Assembly: GCF_014652815.1 (NCBI RefSeq)
Contig: NZ_BMZN01000002.1
Span: forward strand, 400,340-464,339
Direction: 5' to 3'
DNA: 64,000 nt
Source of the DNA: Alcaligenes pakistanensis
Lineage (GTDB): Bacteria > Pseudomonadota > Gammaproteobacteria > Burkholderiales > Burkholderiaceae_B
Part shown: in pieces, positions 52,074 through 63,458 of the stretch
How positions within the stretch are numbered: the first letter of the stretch is position 1
Layout of the letters: the number at the start of each line of letters is the position of its first letter
Notes under the pieces: generated by a model
Seen by the model: the letters and a program-made list of their open reading frames with translations, nothing else
What the model was told of the DNA's origin: nothing
Database searches by the model: none
Program-made: the position numbers and the translations under genes

Positions 52074-52837
52074 TTAAGACGGCCGACGAACTTGCCTTGA
52101 TGGCGGAAGCGGGTCGCTTGCTGGCTCAGGTGTTTACGCGCCTGGATCAGCTGGATTTGATTGGTATGAACACCATGCAGGTCAACGATCTGGTTGAGTA
52201 CTTCATCGTGAATGACTTGCAATCCCGCCCGGCCAGTAAGGGGCAGTATGGCTATGCTTATGTTTTGAATTCCTCGCCTAATCAAGTGGTGTGTCACGGC
52301 ATGCCGTCCATCACCGATGTGCTGAAAGAGGGCGATATCGTGAATTTCGACATCACCTTAGAGAAGAACGGTTTTATTGCGGACTCCAGTAAGACCTATA
52401 TGGTGGGGCAGGTGGCTCCCGCTGCCCGGAAGTTGGTCGATGCCTGCTATCAGGCTATGTGGAAAGGCATACAGGCGGTACGGCCTGGTGCGACCTTAGG
52501 GGATGTGGGATTCGCCATCTCTCAATATGCGCGTCAGCATGGCTATTCCGTGGTGCGGGACTATTGCGGGCACGGTATTGGGCGCGAAATGCATGAGGCG
52601 CCGGAGGTGTTGCATTGGGGCATGCCGCGTACAGGATTACGTTTGATGGAAGGGATGGTGTTCACGATTGAACCCATGCTGAATCAGGGGGGCCATGCGG
52701 TACAAACCGGACAAGATGGCTGGACCGTACGAACGTGCGATGGTTTGTTGTCCGCTCAATTCGAGCACACGGTAGCTGTGACAGATAGCGGTGTGCGCGT
52801 GCTGACTTTAAGGCCGGATGAGACTGTGCCGCATTGA
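52070..52837 (+). CDS. map: Type I methionine aminopeptidase paralogue
   Basis: A 255-residue enzyme that removes N-terminal methionine. All metal ligands are present: Asp94, Asp105, His168, Glu201 and Glu232, plus His76 in VCHGMP. It lacks any N-terminal zinc extension. The sequence diverges from the rpsB-linked housekeeping Map at several loops (NFDITLEKNGFIADSSKTY instead of the usual NIDVT...GDTS). It is translationally coupled to a ParD-like gene, which suggests a specialised, regulated copy. The housekeeping gene is not in the window. Confidence 0.92.
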   Translation: MIKTADELALMAEAGRLLAQVFTRLDQLDLIGMNTMQVNDLVEYFIVNDLQSRPASKGQYGYAYVLNSSPNQVVCHGMPSITDVLKEGDIVNFDITLEKNGFIADSSKTYMVGQVAPAARKLVDACYQAMWKGIQAVRPGATLGDVGFAISQYARQHGYSVVRDYCGHGIGREMHEAPEVLHWGMPRTGLRLMEGMVFTIEPMLNQGGHAVQTGQDGWTVRTCDGLLSAQFEHTVAVTDSGVRVLTLRPDETVPH

Positions 52838-53155
52838 TTAAATGGCCTGTCGTGCTTTTGTGCCTGCCGTGTTTGTCGTCGTTTTGGTGTTTGAGTCGTT
52901 GTTTTACAGTCTTTCAGCTCACCTTGATTGAATGGATCTGCCTAGGCTTGGCGGGTCGTGAACTCGGAGCGCGATTTATCCCCCGGACAAACCGTAAGCG
53001 TGCTCCTCAAGCAGCACACCCCTTGCATCCCGCCTCAGCATCCCGCCCGCGGCGGCCAACCTGACTCGCCCGCCGACCTGCTCAGGCCTTTAATAAAACA
53101 AAAAGAGGGTTATTGCTGCCACTCTATTGATGGTATGCCTGTACTCTCAAAAGCA
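52838..53155. other. Intergenic region without recognised content
   Basis: About 320 bases between map and the secF terminator. A frame starting TTG at 52834 (76 codons, hydrophobic then Arg/Pro-rich) has no ribosome site or family look. The stretch 52950-53090 is markedly GC-rich compared with the T-rich 52840-52920. No RNA, repeat or promoter was identified. Confidence 0.4.
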
Positions 53156-53188
53156 AAAAGCCCGACATTATTGTGATGTCGGGCTTTT
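53156..53188. terminator. Terminator of the secDF transcript
   Basis: Stem AAAAGCCCGACAT (53156-53168), 7-base loop, ATGTCGGGCTTTT (53176-53188). A-run and T-run flank both sides, so it can act bidirectionally between map and secF. Confidence 0.9.
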
Positions 53189-53212
53189 CTTTAGCAACAG
53201 CTAAGAAGCAAC

Positions 53213-54151
53213 TTAACCTTCTACTACCTCGCCGCCTTCATCTTTCTTGACTGGCTTGACCAGATCCTCACGCTTCACGCCCAACCACATGGAAATGGCA
53301 GCGGCAACGAACACGGAGGAGTAAATACCGAACCAGATACCAATGGTCAGTGCCAGCGAGAAGTTATGTAGTGTTGGGCCACCAAAGAAGAAAATCGACA
53401 ACACCATCATCTGGGTAGACCCGTGGGTGATGATAGTGCGCGAAATATTCTGGGTAATGGACAGGTCAATAATGTCCGACACCGACATCTTGCGCTGCTT
53501 GCGGAAGTTTTCTCGGATACGGTCCATCACCACGACCGACTCGTTCACGGAGTAACCCAGCACGGCCAGCACACCGGCCAGAACCGATAGCGAGAACTCC
53601 CACTGGAAGAACGCGAAAAAGCCCAGGATGATGACCACGTCGTGCAAGTTGGCAATAGCACACGCTAGCGCCAGCTTCCATTCAAAGCGGAAGCCCAGAT
53701 AAAGCACAATGCCCACGACAACGAAGGCCAGCGCCATCAAACCGTTGTGCAGTAGCTCCTGCCCGACCTGCGGCCCCACAAACTCCACACGGCGCAGCTC
53801 TACGTCCGAGTGTTGCTGTTGCAAAGCATTGATAACCTGTGCGCTCTGCTGAGTCGAATCCTGCCCGTCCAGCACAGGCAAACGAATCATGATGTCCTGA
53901 GACGTACCGAAGTTCTGCACTTGGAAGTCGGTATAGCCCAGAGCTTGAACTGAGCGGCGCACTTCTTCGACCTGCACGGTTTGCTGATAGTGCACTTCCA
54001 TGACTGTGCCACCGGTAAATTCGATGGACAGGTGAAAGCCGCGCAAAATAATAAAAACGACTGCTGCAATAAATGTCAGAAAACTGATCAGGTTCAGCAC
54101 CAGCGCATGGCGCATGAACGGGATGGTGCGGTGAATACGAAAAAATTCCAT
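53213..54151 (-). CDS. secF: Protein translocase subunit SecF
   Basis: A 312-residue RND-type membrane protein with six helices that assists Sec translocation using the proton motive force. It has IEFTGGTVMEV, GYSVNESVVVMDRIREN (conserved D4-like motif) and FFFGGPTLHNFSLAL. It follows secD by 52 bases. Confidence 0.96.
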   Translation of the reverse strand: MEFFRIHRTIPFMRHALVLNLISFLTFIAAVVFIILRGFHLSIEFTGGTVMEVHYQQTVQVEEVRRSVQALGYTDFQVQNFGTSQDIMIRLPVLDGQDSTQQSAQVINALQQQHSDVELRRVEFVGPQVGQELLHNGLMALAFVVVGIVLYLGFRFEWKLALACAIANLHDVVIILGFFAFFQWEFSLSVLAGVLAVLGYSVNESVVVMDRIRENFRKQRKMSVSDIIDLSITQNISRTIITHGSTQMMVLSIFFFGGPTLHNFSLALTIGIWFGIYSSVFVAAAISMWLGVKREDLVKPVKKDEGGEVVEG

Positions 54152-54203
54152 GATGCTCTATGCCTGTAGTTGGGCCTGGCCGGTTTGCACCGGCCCCGGC
54201 GCT

Positions 54204-56069
54204 TTACTTCTTGTCCTGTGGCTTCCAGACCTGGCCGATAGAAATCCCTTGCAGGCGACGACGGTTGCCATACCAGAGATTGACCAGGGCACGAACCCCA
54301 ACCACCGAGGAGAACATGGAGGTCAGAATGCCGATCACATGCACCACTGCAAAGCCGCGGATAGGACCAGAACCAAAGGCCAACAAAGCGACACCCACGA
54401 TCAGACTGGTCAGGTTGGAGTCGAAAATAGTGGCCCAGGCACGATCAAAACCCAGATTAATGGCTTGTTGCGGTGAGGCGCCATTGCGTAATTCTTCTCG
54501 GATACGCTCGTTGATCAGCACGTTGGCGTCAATGGCCATACCCAGCGTCAAAGCAATAGCGGCGATACCGGGCAAGGTCAGGGTCGCTTGCAGCATGGAC
54601 AGCACAGCCAGCAGCAAGAGCACGTTGAAAGTCAGGCCAATGGTGGAGAACAGACCAATCAAGTGGTAGTACAGCATGATGAAGATCGCAATCGCAATAA
54701 AGCCATACAGCGTGGCGTTAAAGCCCTGGCGAATATTGTCGGCACCCAGGCTCGGGCCAATGGTGCGCTCTTCGATGATGCTCATGGGGGCGGCCAGCGA
54801 ACCGGCACGCAGCAACAGGGAAATATCGGCAGCTTCCTGAGCGTTCATGCTGCCGCTGATCTGTACCTGACCATTGGGGATTTCGCTGCGGATAACCGGA
54901 GCGGTCACCACTTCACCTACGCCATTTTCAAATAGCACAATCGCCATGCGCTTGTTGATGTTGTTGCGGGTGATATCGCGGAAAATACGCGAACCTTTAT
55001 TGTCCAGCGTCAGGTTGACGGTGGGCTGTTGGGTTTGCGAGTCACGGCCGGGTTGGGCATCTTGCAGGTTTTCACCTGTCAGGATGACTTGGCGACGCAG
55101 CAGCAAGGGCGCGCCACCACGTTCGGTGTAGCGTTCCAGGCCAAAGGGCACGGTGCCCGAGTTCAGGGCGGCAACAGCGGCGGGGGAGTCTTCCACCATG
55201 CGCAGTTCCAGCGTGGCGGTACGGCCCAGAATTTCTTTGGCCTTGGCCACATCCTGCACACCCGGCAACTGCACCACGATACGGTCGGAGCCTTGCTGTT
55301 GAATCAGCGGTTCGGCAACGCCCAGTTCGTTGATCCGGTTATGTAAGGTGGTGATGTTTTGCTTGAGCGCATTGCTCTGTACCTGGATGACAGCGGTGTC
55401 GGTCAGGCGGGCGTTCAGACCATTATTACCGGACGGAGTGAAAGCCAGGTCGGGCATGGAACGGCGCATTTCGGTCTGGGCGCGATCACGCTCATCTTCC
55501 GAAGCAAAGCTCAGACGCAGGGCCTGACCATCACGTTCAATGTTGCCAACCGGTATTTTTGCTTCGCGCAGCACGCTGCGGGCATCAGCCACCATGGAGT
55601 CGTAGCGGGCCGTCAAGGCGCCCTGCATATCGACTTGCAGCAGGAAGTGCACGCCACCGCGCAAATCCAGACCCAGGTGCATGGGGTGCGCGCCCAGGGC
55701 AGTCAGCCAGGCGGGCGACGCGGGCATCAGGTTCAAGGCGACGGTGTAGTCTGGCAAGCTCGCGCCCTTGTTCAGGTCGCGCTCGATCAGGTCTTTGGCC
55801 TTGAGCTGAACATCGGTGGAGTCAAAACGAAAACGCGCAGTGGCGCTGGGTCCGTTTTGCTCGAAATACGAACCCGTCGTAGGAATATTGTTGTTCTTGA
55901 GCAGCTCTTCAACATGACTGATCAGGTTGGTTTCAAGCCGGACCGTGGATTTGGCGCTGGAGACCTGGACAGCAGGAGACTCACCAAACAGATTGGGCAG
56001 CGTATAGATCAGGCCGATCGCCAGCGCGACCAATACGATGAGATATTTCCAGAGGGGATAACGATTCAT
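54204..56069 (-). CDS. secD: Protein translocase subunit SecD
   Basis: A 621-residue partner of SecF from ATG 56069. It has a first helix (YLIVLVALAIGLIYTLPN), a large periplasmic P1 region with LGLDLRGGVHFLLQVD, and the membrane part with LTLGMAIDANVLINERIREE. It lies between yajC and secF. Confidence 0.96.
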   Translation of the reverse strand: MNRYPLWKYLIVLVALAIGLIYTLPNLFGESPAVQVSSAKSTVRLETNLISHVEELLKNNNIPTTGSYFEQNGPSATARFRFDSTDVQLKAKDLIERDLNKGASLPDYTVALNLMPASPAWLTALGAHPMHLGLDLRGGVHFLLQVDMQGALTARYDSMVADARSVLREAKIPVGNIERDGQALRLSFASEDERDRAQTEMRRSMPDLAFTPSGNNGLNARLTDTAVIQVQSNALKQNITTLHNRINELGVAEPLIQQQGSDRIVVQLPGVQDVAKAKEILGRTATLELRMVEDSPAAVAALNSGTVPFGLERYTERGGAPLLLRRQVILTGENLQDAQPGRDSQTQQPTVNLTLDNKGSRIFRDITRNNINKRMAIVLFENGVGEVVTAPVIRSEIPNGQVQISGSMNAQEAADISLLLRAGSLAAPMSIIEERTIGPSLGADNIRQGFNATLYGFIAIAIFIMLYYHLIGLFSTIGLTFNVLLLLAVLSMLQATLTLPGIAAIALTLGMAIDANVLINERIREELRNGASPQQAINLGFDRAWATIFDSNLTSLIVGVALLAFGSGPIRGFAVVHVIGILTSMFSSVVGVRALVNLWYGNRRRLQGISIGQVWKPQDKK

Positions 56070-56099
56070 GGGGTATCTACGACGGGTGCAGAAATGGCA

Positions 56100-56121
56100 A
56101 CCCCGGACCAAAGTCCGGGGT
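56100..56121. other. Hairpin between yajC and secD
   Basis: ACCCCGGAC (56100-56108), CAAA loop, GTCCGGGGT (56113-56121). It has no T-run and lies 9 bases after the yajC stop on the minus strand. It may be an mRNA stabiliser or processing signal. Confidence 0.5.
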
Positions 56122-56129
56122 CGGAGGCA

Positions 56130-56471
56130 TTACAGCGACTTGATGGTGCCTTTAGGCAGCACAGTCGTAACGGCCACGCGTTGGACCAGAACTTCGACCG
56201 GCTTGTCGGTCAGGTTGGCGACTTCAACGGTCAGGTAGTTGTCGTGAACTTTGCTGACTTTGCCCAGCAGACCGCCGGAAGTGATGATTTCGTCGCCTTT
56301 GCCCAGATTGGACACTAGGTTACGGTGTTCTTTCTGACGCTTCATTTGAGGGCGAATCATCAGGAAGTACAGCACAACGAACATCAAGATGATGGGCAGC
56401 ATGCCCATCAAGGCATTATCACCACCACCAATCTGGGCGGGGATGAGAGTCAGAATGTCAACAGCGGACAT
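56130..56471 (-). CDS. yajC: Preprotein translocase subunit YajC
   Basis: A 113-residue single-helix membrane protein (helix about 23-40, MLPIILMFVVLYFLMIRPQ). The IRPQMKRQKEH and GDEIITSGGLLGKV segments are diagnostic. It accompanies SecDF. Confidence 0.95.
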   Translation of the reverse strand: MSAVDILTLIPAQIGGGDNALMGMLPIILMFVVLYFLMIRPQMKRQKEHRNLVSNLGKGDEIITSGGLLGKVSKVHDNYLTVEVANLTDKPVEVLVQRVAVTTVLPKGTIKSL

Positions 56472-56560
56472 ATGGGGCTCCTGAGGGTTTTTTTGTGTGG
56501 GTTGTCAAAAACTAACGGTGTATTGTAGCGGCACTTTATTGCGGGATCACAACCCGCGTG

Positions 56561-58758
<2,198 letters not shown>

Positions 58759-58916
58759 GGTGTGTCGTAAAGGGCCGCTGGCCAGAAGGCCGGGCCTGAT
58801 GGGGTAACCGACTATTTTACCGCTTTGCCGCCAGATTGCTGAAACGGTCATATCCTCGGTGTTTTTCTTTCGGTATGCTTGGGTCTTTCCTGAATTGATC
58901 TGTTGGAGACGTGGGC

Positions 58917-60365
58917 ATGGGCGTTTTAAAGGCAAAGCCTGTTTTGAGTCGTTGCAAGCATGTGGCCCTGGCCACCTTGCTCATGGTGCAAGGCGCATCA
59001 CTAGCCCTGGCCCAGGCCTTGCCACCCGAGCTGGCCTCGGTCTGGAATGCCAGCCGTCTGCCGCAGTCGGCCCTGTCCATTGTGGTGGACGAGGCGGATG
59101 GCCCGCGTCTGGTGGGCATCAACCCCCAGGAGCCCCGCAACCCCGCATCGGTCATGAAGCTGGTCAGTACCTGGGCAGGCCTGTCCGCTCTGGGACCGGA
59201 ATATACCTGGCGCACCACCTTGATGGCCCAGGATGGCCTGCAGGTGGACGAGCAGGGCACCTTGAAGGGCCCTTTGTATATCAAGGCTGGAGGCGATCCG
59301 TTTCTGACGGTGCCACAGTTGTGGGACATGTTGCGTGAACTCCGCTTGCGTGGGGTGAAGAATCTGACCGAAGTTGTTGTGGATCGTTCCATCTTTGGTA
59401 ACGTCACCATCAATCCAGGCGATTTTGATAATGCGGGTGACCGTCCCTACAACGCCAGCCCCGATGCCATGATGGTAGGCCTGGGCGCTTCCCGTCTGGT
59501 GTTTCAGCCCGACACCCAAGCGCGTAAATGGATTGCCATCGTCGATCCTCCTTTGCCTGGCGTGCGTGTGCAGGGCGAAGTAGAGTGGTCCACCGCGACG
59601 TGCCCGGGTTCCCCTGTGGTGGGAACTCAGATTCAGCCTGAGGCTGGTGGCATGGTGATCCGTGTCAGCGGCAAGGCGGCCGCCTCTTGCGGTGAGTTCA
59701 GCGTTTATCGTTTGGTGCACTCTCAAACGGAGTTTTTCGACAAACTGTTCCGTGGCCTATGGCGCGACCTAGGGGGCACCTTGGCGCGTGATATCAAGGC
59801 AGGCCGAGTGCCTGCCCGTGCCCAGGCTATTACCTGGCATGACTCGCAATCCTTGTCGGACCTGATCCGCCTTATTAATAAGCAAAGCAATAACGTCATG
59901 GCACGGACCATCCTGCTGACGGTCGGTGCGGAAATGAATGGCCCGGGTGCCACGGTTGCCAGTGGCGAGCGGTCGGTGATGAATGTTCTGGGTCGCCAAG
60001 GTATCAATACGGCTGGTTGGACGGTGGACAACGGTTCGGGCTTGTCCCGCAATGCACGGGTGACGGCGGGCGGCATGGCTGACATGCTGAAAGTCGCTTG
60101 GCGTTCCAACTGGATGCCTGAGTACATTTCCTCGTTTGCGATCTCCGGCGTGGATGGCACAGTGCGTTCGCGCTTGCGCGATGACGAGGTTCAGGGGCGT
60201 GCCCACCTGAAAACCGGCACCTTGCGCGATAGCCGAGCCTTGGCCGGTTACGTGCTGGGAGCCAGTGGAAAGCGGTATATTGTCGTCATGATGGTCAATG
60301 ACGAACGTTCTGCCTCTGCACGGCCCTTTTTTGATGCGGTGGTGAAGTGGTTGGCAGTGCGTTAA
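58917..60365 (+). CDS. dacB: D-alanyl-D-alanine carboxypeptidase/endopeptidase PBP4
   Basis: A 482-residue periplasmic class C penicillin-binding protein. GGAG lies 8 bases before ATG 58917; the GTG at 58911 is too close. The signal peptide ends at ALAQA. The catalytic motifs are SVMK (SxxK) in [13 protein letters not shown] (SxN) in NKQSNNVMA and KTG in [10 protein letters not shown]. It trims or cleaves cross-linked peptidoglycan. Confidence 0.95.
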   Translation: MGVLKAKPVLSRCKHVALATLLMVQGASLALAQALPPELASVWNASRLPQSALSIVVDEADGPRLVGINPQEPRNPASVMKLVSTWAGLSALGPEYTWRTTLMAQDGLQVDEQGTLKGPLYIKAGGDPFLTVPQLWDMLRELRLRGVKNLTEVVVDRSIFGNVTINPGDFDNAGDRPYNASPDAMMVGLGASRLVFQPDTQARKWIAIVDPPLPGVRVQGEVEWSTATCPGSPVVGTQIQPEAGGMVIRVSGKAAASCGEFSVYRLVHSQTEFFDKLFRGLWRDLGGTLARDIKAGRVPARAQAITWHDSQSLSDLIRLINKQSNNVMARTILLTVGAEMNGPGATVASGERSVMNVLGRQGINTAGWTVDNGSGLSRNARVTAGGMADMLKVAWRSNWMPEYISSFAISGVDGTVRSRLRDDEVQGRAHLKTGTLRDSRALAGYVLGASGKRYIVVMMVNDERSASARPFFDAVVKWLAVR

Positions 60366-60380
60366 CGATCACGATAGTGC

Positions 60381-60406
60381 GGGCCGCTTTGAGGCGGCCC
60401 TGTTTT
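60381..60406 (+). terminator. Terminator after dacB
   Basis: Stem GGGCCGC (60381-60387), 6-base loop, GCGGCCC (60394-60400), then TGTTTT. Confidence 0.75.
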
Positions 60407-60434
60407 AGTTTGTCCCTAATTTGATGAAGCAATC

Positions 60435-61070
60435 ATGCCCATACACGAAATACGCCACCCTTTGATCCGCCATAAACTGGGCTTGATGCGCAAGGCGGAT
60501 CTGAGCACCAAGAATTTCCGCGAAATGTCCCAGGAAATCGCCTCCTTGCTGACTTACGAGGCTTGCAAGGATTTGCCGCTGGAACCCACCACCATTTCGG
60601 GCTGGTGTGGTGATGTGGAAGTGGAAAAGTTGGCTGGCAAGAAGGTGACGGTGGTTCCCATTCTGCGAGCAGGTATTGGCATGCTGGACGGTGTGTTGAG
60701 CCTGATCCCCGGCGCTAAAGTCAGCGTGATCGGCATCGCCCGTAACGAAGAAACGCTTGAGGCCCAGACCTATCTGGAGCGTCTGGTGGGTGAACTGGAT
60801 CAGCGTCTTGCCTTGATTATTGATCCTATGCTGGCAACGGGTGGTTCCATGGTTGCGACCATCGATCTGCTGAAAAAAGCGGGTTGCAAAAATATTCGCG
60901 CCCTGGTGCTGGTAGCGGCACCGGAGGGCATCGCTACTCTTGAAAAACACCACCCTGACGTGCATATCTATACCGCTTCCATTGATCAGCGTCTGGACGA
61001 GCATGGGTATATCGTGCCGGGCTTGGGTGATGCAGGTGATCGTATTTTCGGGACTCGTCAAAAAGATTAA
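60435..61070 (+). CDS. upp: Uracil phosphoribosyltransferase
   Basis: A 211-residue salvage enzyme making UMP from uracil and PRPP. It has the PRPP motif [21 protein letters not shown] and the C-terminal uracil-binding [16 protein letters not shown]. No uraA permease gene follows. Confidence 0.97.
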   Translation: MPIHEIRHPLIRHKLGLMRKADLSTKNFREMSQEIASLLTYEACKDLPLEPTTISGWCGDVEVEKLAGKKVTVVPILRAGIGMLDGVLSLIPGAKVSVIGIARNEETLEAQTYLERLVGELDQRLALIIDPMLATGGSMVATIDLLKKAGCKNIRALVLVAAPEGIATLEKHHPDVHIYTASIDQRLDEHGYIVPGLGDAGDRIFGTRQKD

Positions 61071-61186
61071 GGCAAGGAGGGTTCAGACCAGAACTTGTCG
61101 TGTTTTTTTACAATCCCTTGCCAGTGTCCCTAAGTGGATAGGCATAATAATGAGTCAAACGTGAGTTTCACTGAATCAGGATGTAC

Positions 61187-61903
61187 ATGAAACTGAATGC
61201 TTGGATGGTTGCACCGCTGTTGGTCATGTTGGGACTGAGTTCGGCTCAGGCCGGTTTGTGCGATGTCCCTTTTATGCGTGATGGCGGACAGGTACAACTG
61301 ACTGGTTCGGGGTTTTTGGCCCTGGGGGCGGATCTGGCTTTTTCCGACGTGAAAAAGCAGGGTGGCGATCAGTGTCAGGCTCGGGTTCAGGGTAAGGCCA
61401 GTGTGGCTCTGGCAGGCTTGCCTGCCAGTAAACCCAATATTGATTACGTCATGACCGTGCGCGATGGCCGTACACGTTTCCAGCGCGATGATGGTCGTGG
61501 TGGTCTGGAACCCGTTCAAGGCTCATTCGATTTGCGTTTGCTGGGCCTGTTCTCTTATGAACATGGTGGATTGCAGGAAGGTCAGACTTTCCCCCGGCAG
61601 GATTTTCAGATCAATTTGGACAAGCGGGTCCAGTCCAATGTTTTACGTATTCATACGGGTGCCAAGACAGTAGGAGCCCAGCAAACCGTGCAGACGGCAC
61701 TGGGCAATTACCAATGTTGGCCTATCCGCTACCAGCGCGAGATTGAGCCTACTCAGGCCAGCTTTAGTGGCATTAGCCTGCCTATTCCGGGGATTAACTC
61801 CCAGGTAACCGACTGGTATTGCCCGGAAGTACAAATGGTTATGAAACAAGAAAGTATTCAGAATGGTGCACCGTCTACGGTGGACGTGACGCAACTGAAG
61901 TAA
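61187..61903 (+). CDS. Exported protein of unknown function
   Basis: A 238-residue protein from ATG 61187 (AGG 6 bases upstream; ATG 61181 abuts it). The signal peptide ends near SSAQA. The mature part has four cysteines (in GLCDV, DQCQA, YQCWP and WYCPE) that could form two disulfides, and a predominantly beta pattern. The GNYQCWPIRYQREIE and VTDWYCPEVQMVMKQES segments resemble DUF3108-like exported proteins, but the assignment is weak. It stands alone. Confidence 0.75.
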   Translation: MKLNAWMVAPLLVMLGLSSAQAGLCDVPFMRDGGQVQLTGSGFLALGADLAFSDVKKQGGDQCQARVQGKASVALAGLPASKPNIDYVMTVRDGRTRFQRDDGRGGLEPVQGSFDLRLLGLFSYEHGGLQEGQTFPRQDFQINLDKRVQSNVLRIHTGAKTVGAQQTVQTALGNYQCWPIRYQREIEPTQASFSGISLPIPGINSQVTDWYCPEVQMVMKQESIQNGAPSTVDVTQLK

Positions 61904-62054
61904 ACCTGTGACCCACTTGTCCCAGGTCCACCGAGCATCTTTATCCTGATCGTGAAAGCAGCAGGTTAAAGAATTTTATGCGGCGCTTCTATTGCGCTAT
62001 TCACTTGGCGATACGTATTTGTCGCGTGTCCCTTTCAACTGCAAGGAGTTGTAT

Positions 62055-62372
62055 ATGGCTACCAAGAAAAGTGTGGAAAACAGCGGAGACAAATTCATCG
62101 AAGAGGTTAAGGCAAGCCTGGATGAGGCCGAGCAACTGATGCGTGAAGCAGCCGAAGCCACGGGCGATAAAGCCGGTGAGCTGCGTGAAAAAGCGATGCG
62201 CTCATTGCGGCTGACCCGGGATTCTTTGCACGATGCCCAAGAAGCTGTGGTTGAACACAGCGTGCGTGCAGCAAAAGCAACCGACAACTATGTTCACGAT
62301 AAACCCTGGCAAGCCATTGGCGTGGCCGGCGTTGTGGGCTTGATGTTCGGCATGCTGATCAGCCGTCGTTAA
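62055..62372 (+). CDS. DUF883 family protein, ElaB/YqjD-like
   Basis: A 105-residue protein with an amphipathic coiled N-terminal part rich in Glu and Ala (about 10-75) and a C-terminal membrane anchor (IGVAGVVGLMFGMLISRR). AAGGAG lies before the ATG. YqjD and ElaB bind ribosomes at the membrane in stationary phase in E. coli. It begins a yqjD-E-like operon. Confidence 0.9.
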   Translation: MATKKSVENSGDKFIEEVKASLDEAEQLMREAAEATGDKAGELREKAMRSLRLTRDSLHDAQEAVVEHSVRAAKATDNYVHDKPWQAIGVAGVVGLMFGMLISRR

Positions 62373-62431
62373 TCTGTCTGTGCTCTGCGCTGCTGGCCCT
62401 GTCCGGGGCCGCAGCAGCAAAAAAAGCAGCC

Positions 62432-62507
62432 CTGCCGATCTGGATTTTACGGTCCAGGTCGGCAGCCTCTTAGACATCAGGCTCTTGTCATTGCTGGCAA
62501 TGACAAG
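62432..62507. other. Two successive hairpins between the yqjD-like and yqjE-like genes
   Basis: First hairpin: CTGCCGATCTGGA (62432-62444) pairs with TCCAGGTCGGCAG (62453-62465). Second: CTTGTCATTGC (62484-62494) and GCAATGACAAG (62497-62507) are perfect complements with only 2 bases between. Neither has a plus-strand T-run; the first has a T-run on the minus-strand side (A-run at 62419-62425). Confidence 0.6.
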
Positions 62508-62530
62508 ATGCCGCAGAGCAGGGATAAATC

Positions 62531-62920
62531 ATGGCGCTTAGGCAAACTATCAGTCAGCTTGGTTCTACCTTGATAGGAGCTGTCAGTACGCGGCTGGAGC
62601 TGTTCGCTCTGGAAGCCGGTCAGCAGAAGGCCAGCCTGATAACCATACTGAGTATGGTGTTCGGCGCGCTGCTGTTCTCGACTTTGGCGGTGCTGGTTTT
62701 CAGCTTGTTGCTGGCTTTGTACTTTTGGCCTACCGATTACCGCTATTGGGCCCTGGGCGCATTGGTCGTCCTGTATGCGGGTTTGGGAGTGGGTTTGTTC
62801 CTGGCCGTACGCCGCCGCCTGACAACAGGACCGATTCCTTTTTCGGCTACCTTGTCCGAGTTGCGCCGCGATGTTGCGTTTATTGAGCGCTTGAGGGATT
62901 CTGAGGGAGACGTGAAATGA
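62531..62920 (+). CDS. Phage holin family protein, YqjE-like
   Basis: A 129-residue protein with two membrane helices (about 38-66 and 73-95) and the VSTRLELFALEAGQQK lead of YqjE/holin-superfamily III proteins. It overlaps the next gene by 4 bases. Confidence 0.88.
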   Translation: MALRQTISQLGSTLIGAVSTRLELFALEAGQQKASLITILSMVFGALLFSTLAVLVFSLLLALYFWPTDYRYWALGALVVLYAGLGVGLFLAVRRRLTTGPIPFSATLSELRRDVAFIERLRDSEGDVK

Positions 62921-63306
62921 GCACCAAGCAAGAGAGCATGTCCGCCCAGGAACGGGCCGTGCGTATCGAACTGCTGCGAGTCCGAGCTTCCTTGGAGCGG
63001 CAGAGCATGTCGTCTCAGATTCATTCGCTAGGCGACGATTTAAGTCCCGGTAATTTGTGGAACAGTGTCAAACCCTCCGGCCTGAGCATGGGCGGTATGG
63101 TGACCAGCGCTTTGTCCTTGTCACGCCGTTATCCGTTTTTGCTGTCGGGGGCCTCGGCGGTCATCAGCAGTTTTGGTGGTCGCTGGATGCGGCTCGGGGC
63201 CTTGGCTCTGGGGGCATGGAAGCTATATGACTCCTCCAAGGCTTCGCGGGAAAAAGCACGCAGAGTGTTGGTTCCGGTACGTCGTAAGACGGATACGGAA
63301 GTTTGA
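62917..63306 (+). CDS. YqjK-like hypothetical protein
   Basis: A 129-residue protein with basic N- and C-termini, a hydrophobic centre (about 65-90, RYPFLLSGASAVISSFGG) and the QERAVRIELLRVRASLERQ amphipathic helix. It is in the position of yqjK after yqjD-yqjE; sequence similarity to YqjK is weak. Likely a small membrane-associated partner. Confidence 0.75.
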   Translation: MSTKQESMSAQERAVRIELLRVRASLERQSMSSQIHSLGDDLSPGNLWNSVKPSGLSMGGMVTSALSLSRRYPFLLSGASAVISSFGGRWMRLGALALGAWKLYDSSKASREKARRVLVPVRRKTDTEV

Positions 63307-63325
63307 TCATTCAGTGTTTTTAGAG

Positions 63326-63347
63326 AACCGGCCCAGGCCGGTTTTTC
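63326..63347 (+). terminator. Terminator of the yqj-like operon
   Basis: Stem AACCGGCC (63326-63333), CA, GGCCGGTT (63336-63343), then TTT. Confidence 0.85.
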
Positions 63348-63458
63348 TTTGTGTGTCAGCCAGAGTGACAGGCTGGTTTTTGCAGCCTGCTGGGCTTATG
63401 CTCCAGATAATAAATAATTCCAGTCTTGGAAATACATAATCAGGAGAGATAGCCCGTC

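Noticed and set aside
52834-53064. Possible small gene overlapping the map stop
   Set aside because: TTG start without ribosome site, Arg/Pro-rich low-quality tail and no family resemblance.
62531-62920. Phage holin indicating a prophage
   Set aside because: The holin-like label reflects YqjE family membership; no phage genes are nearby and the neighbours match a yqjD-yqjE operon.
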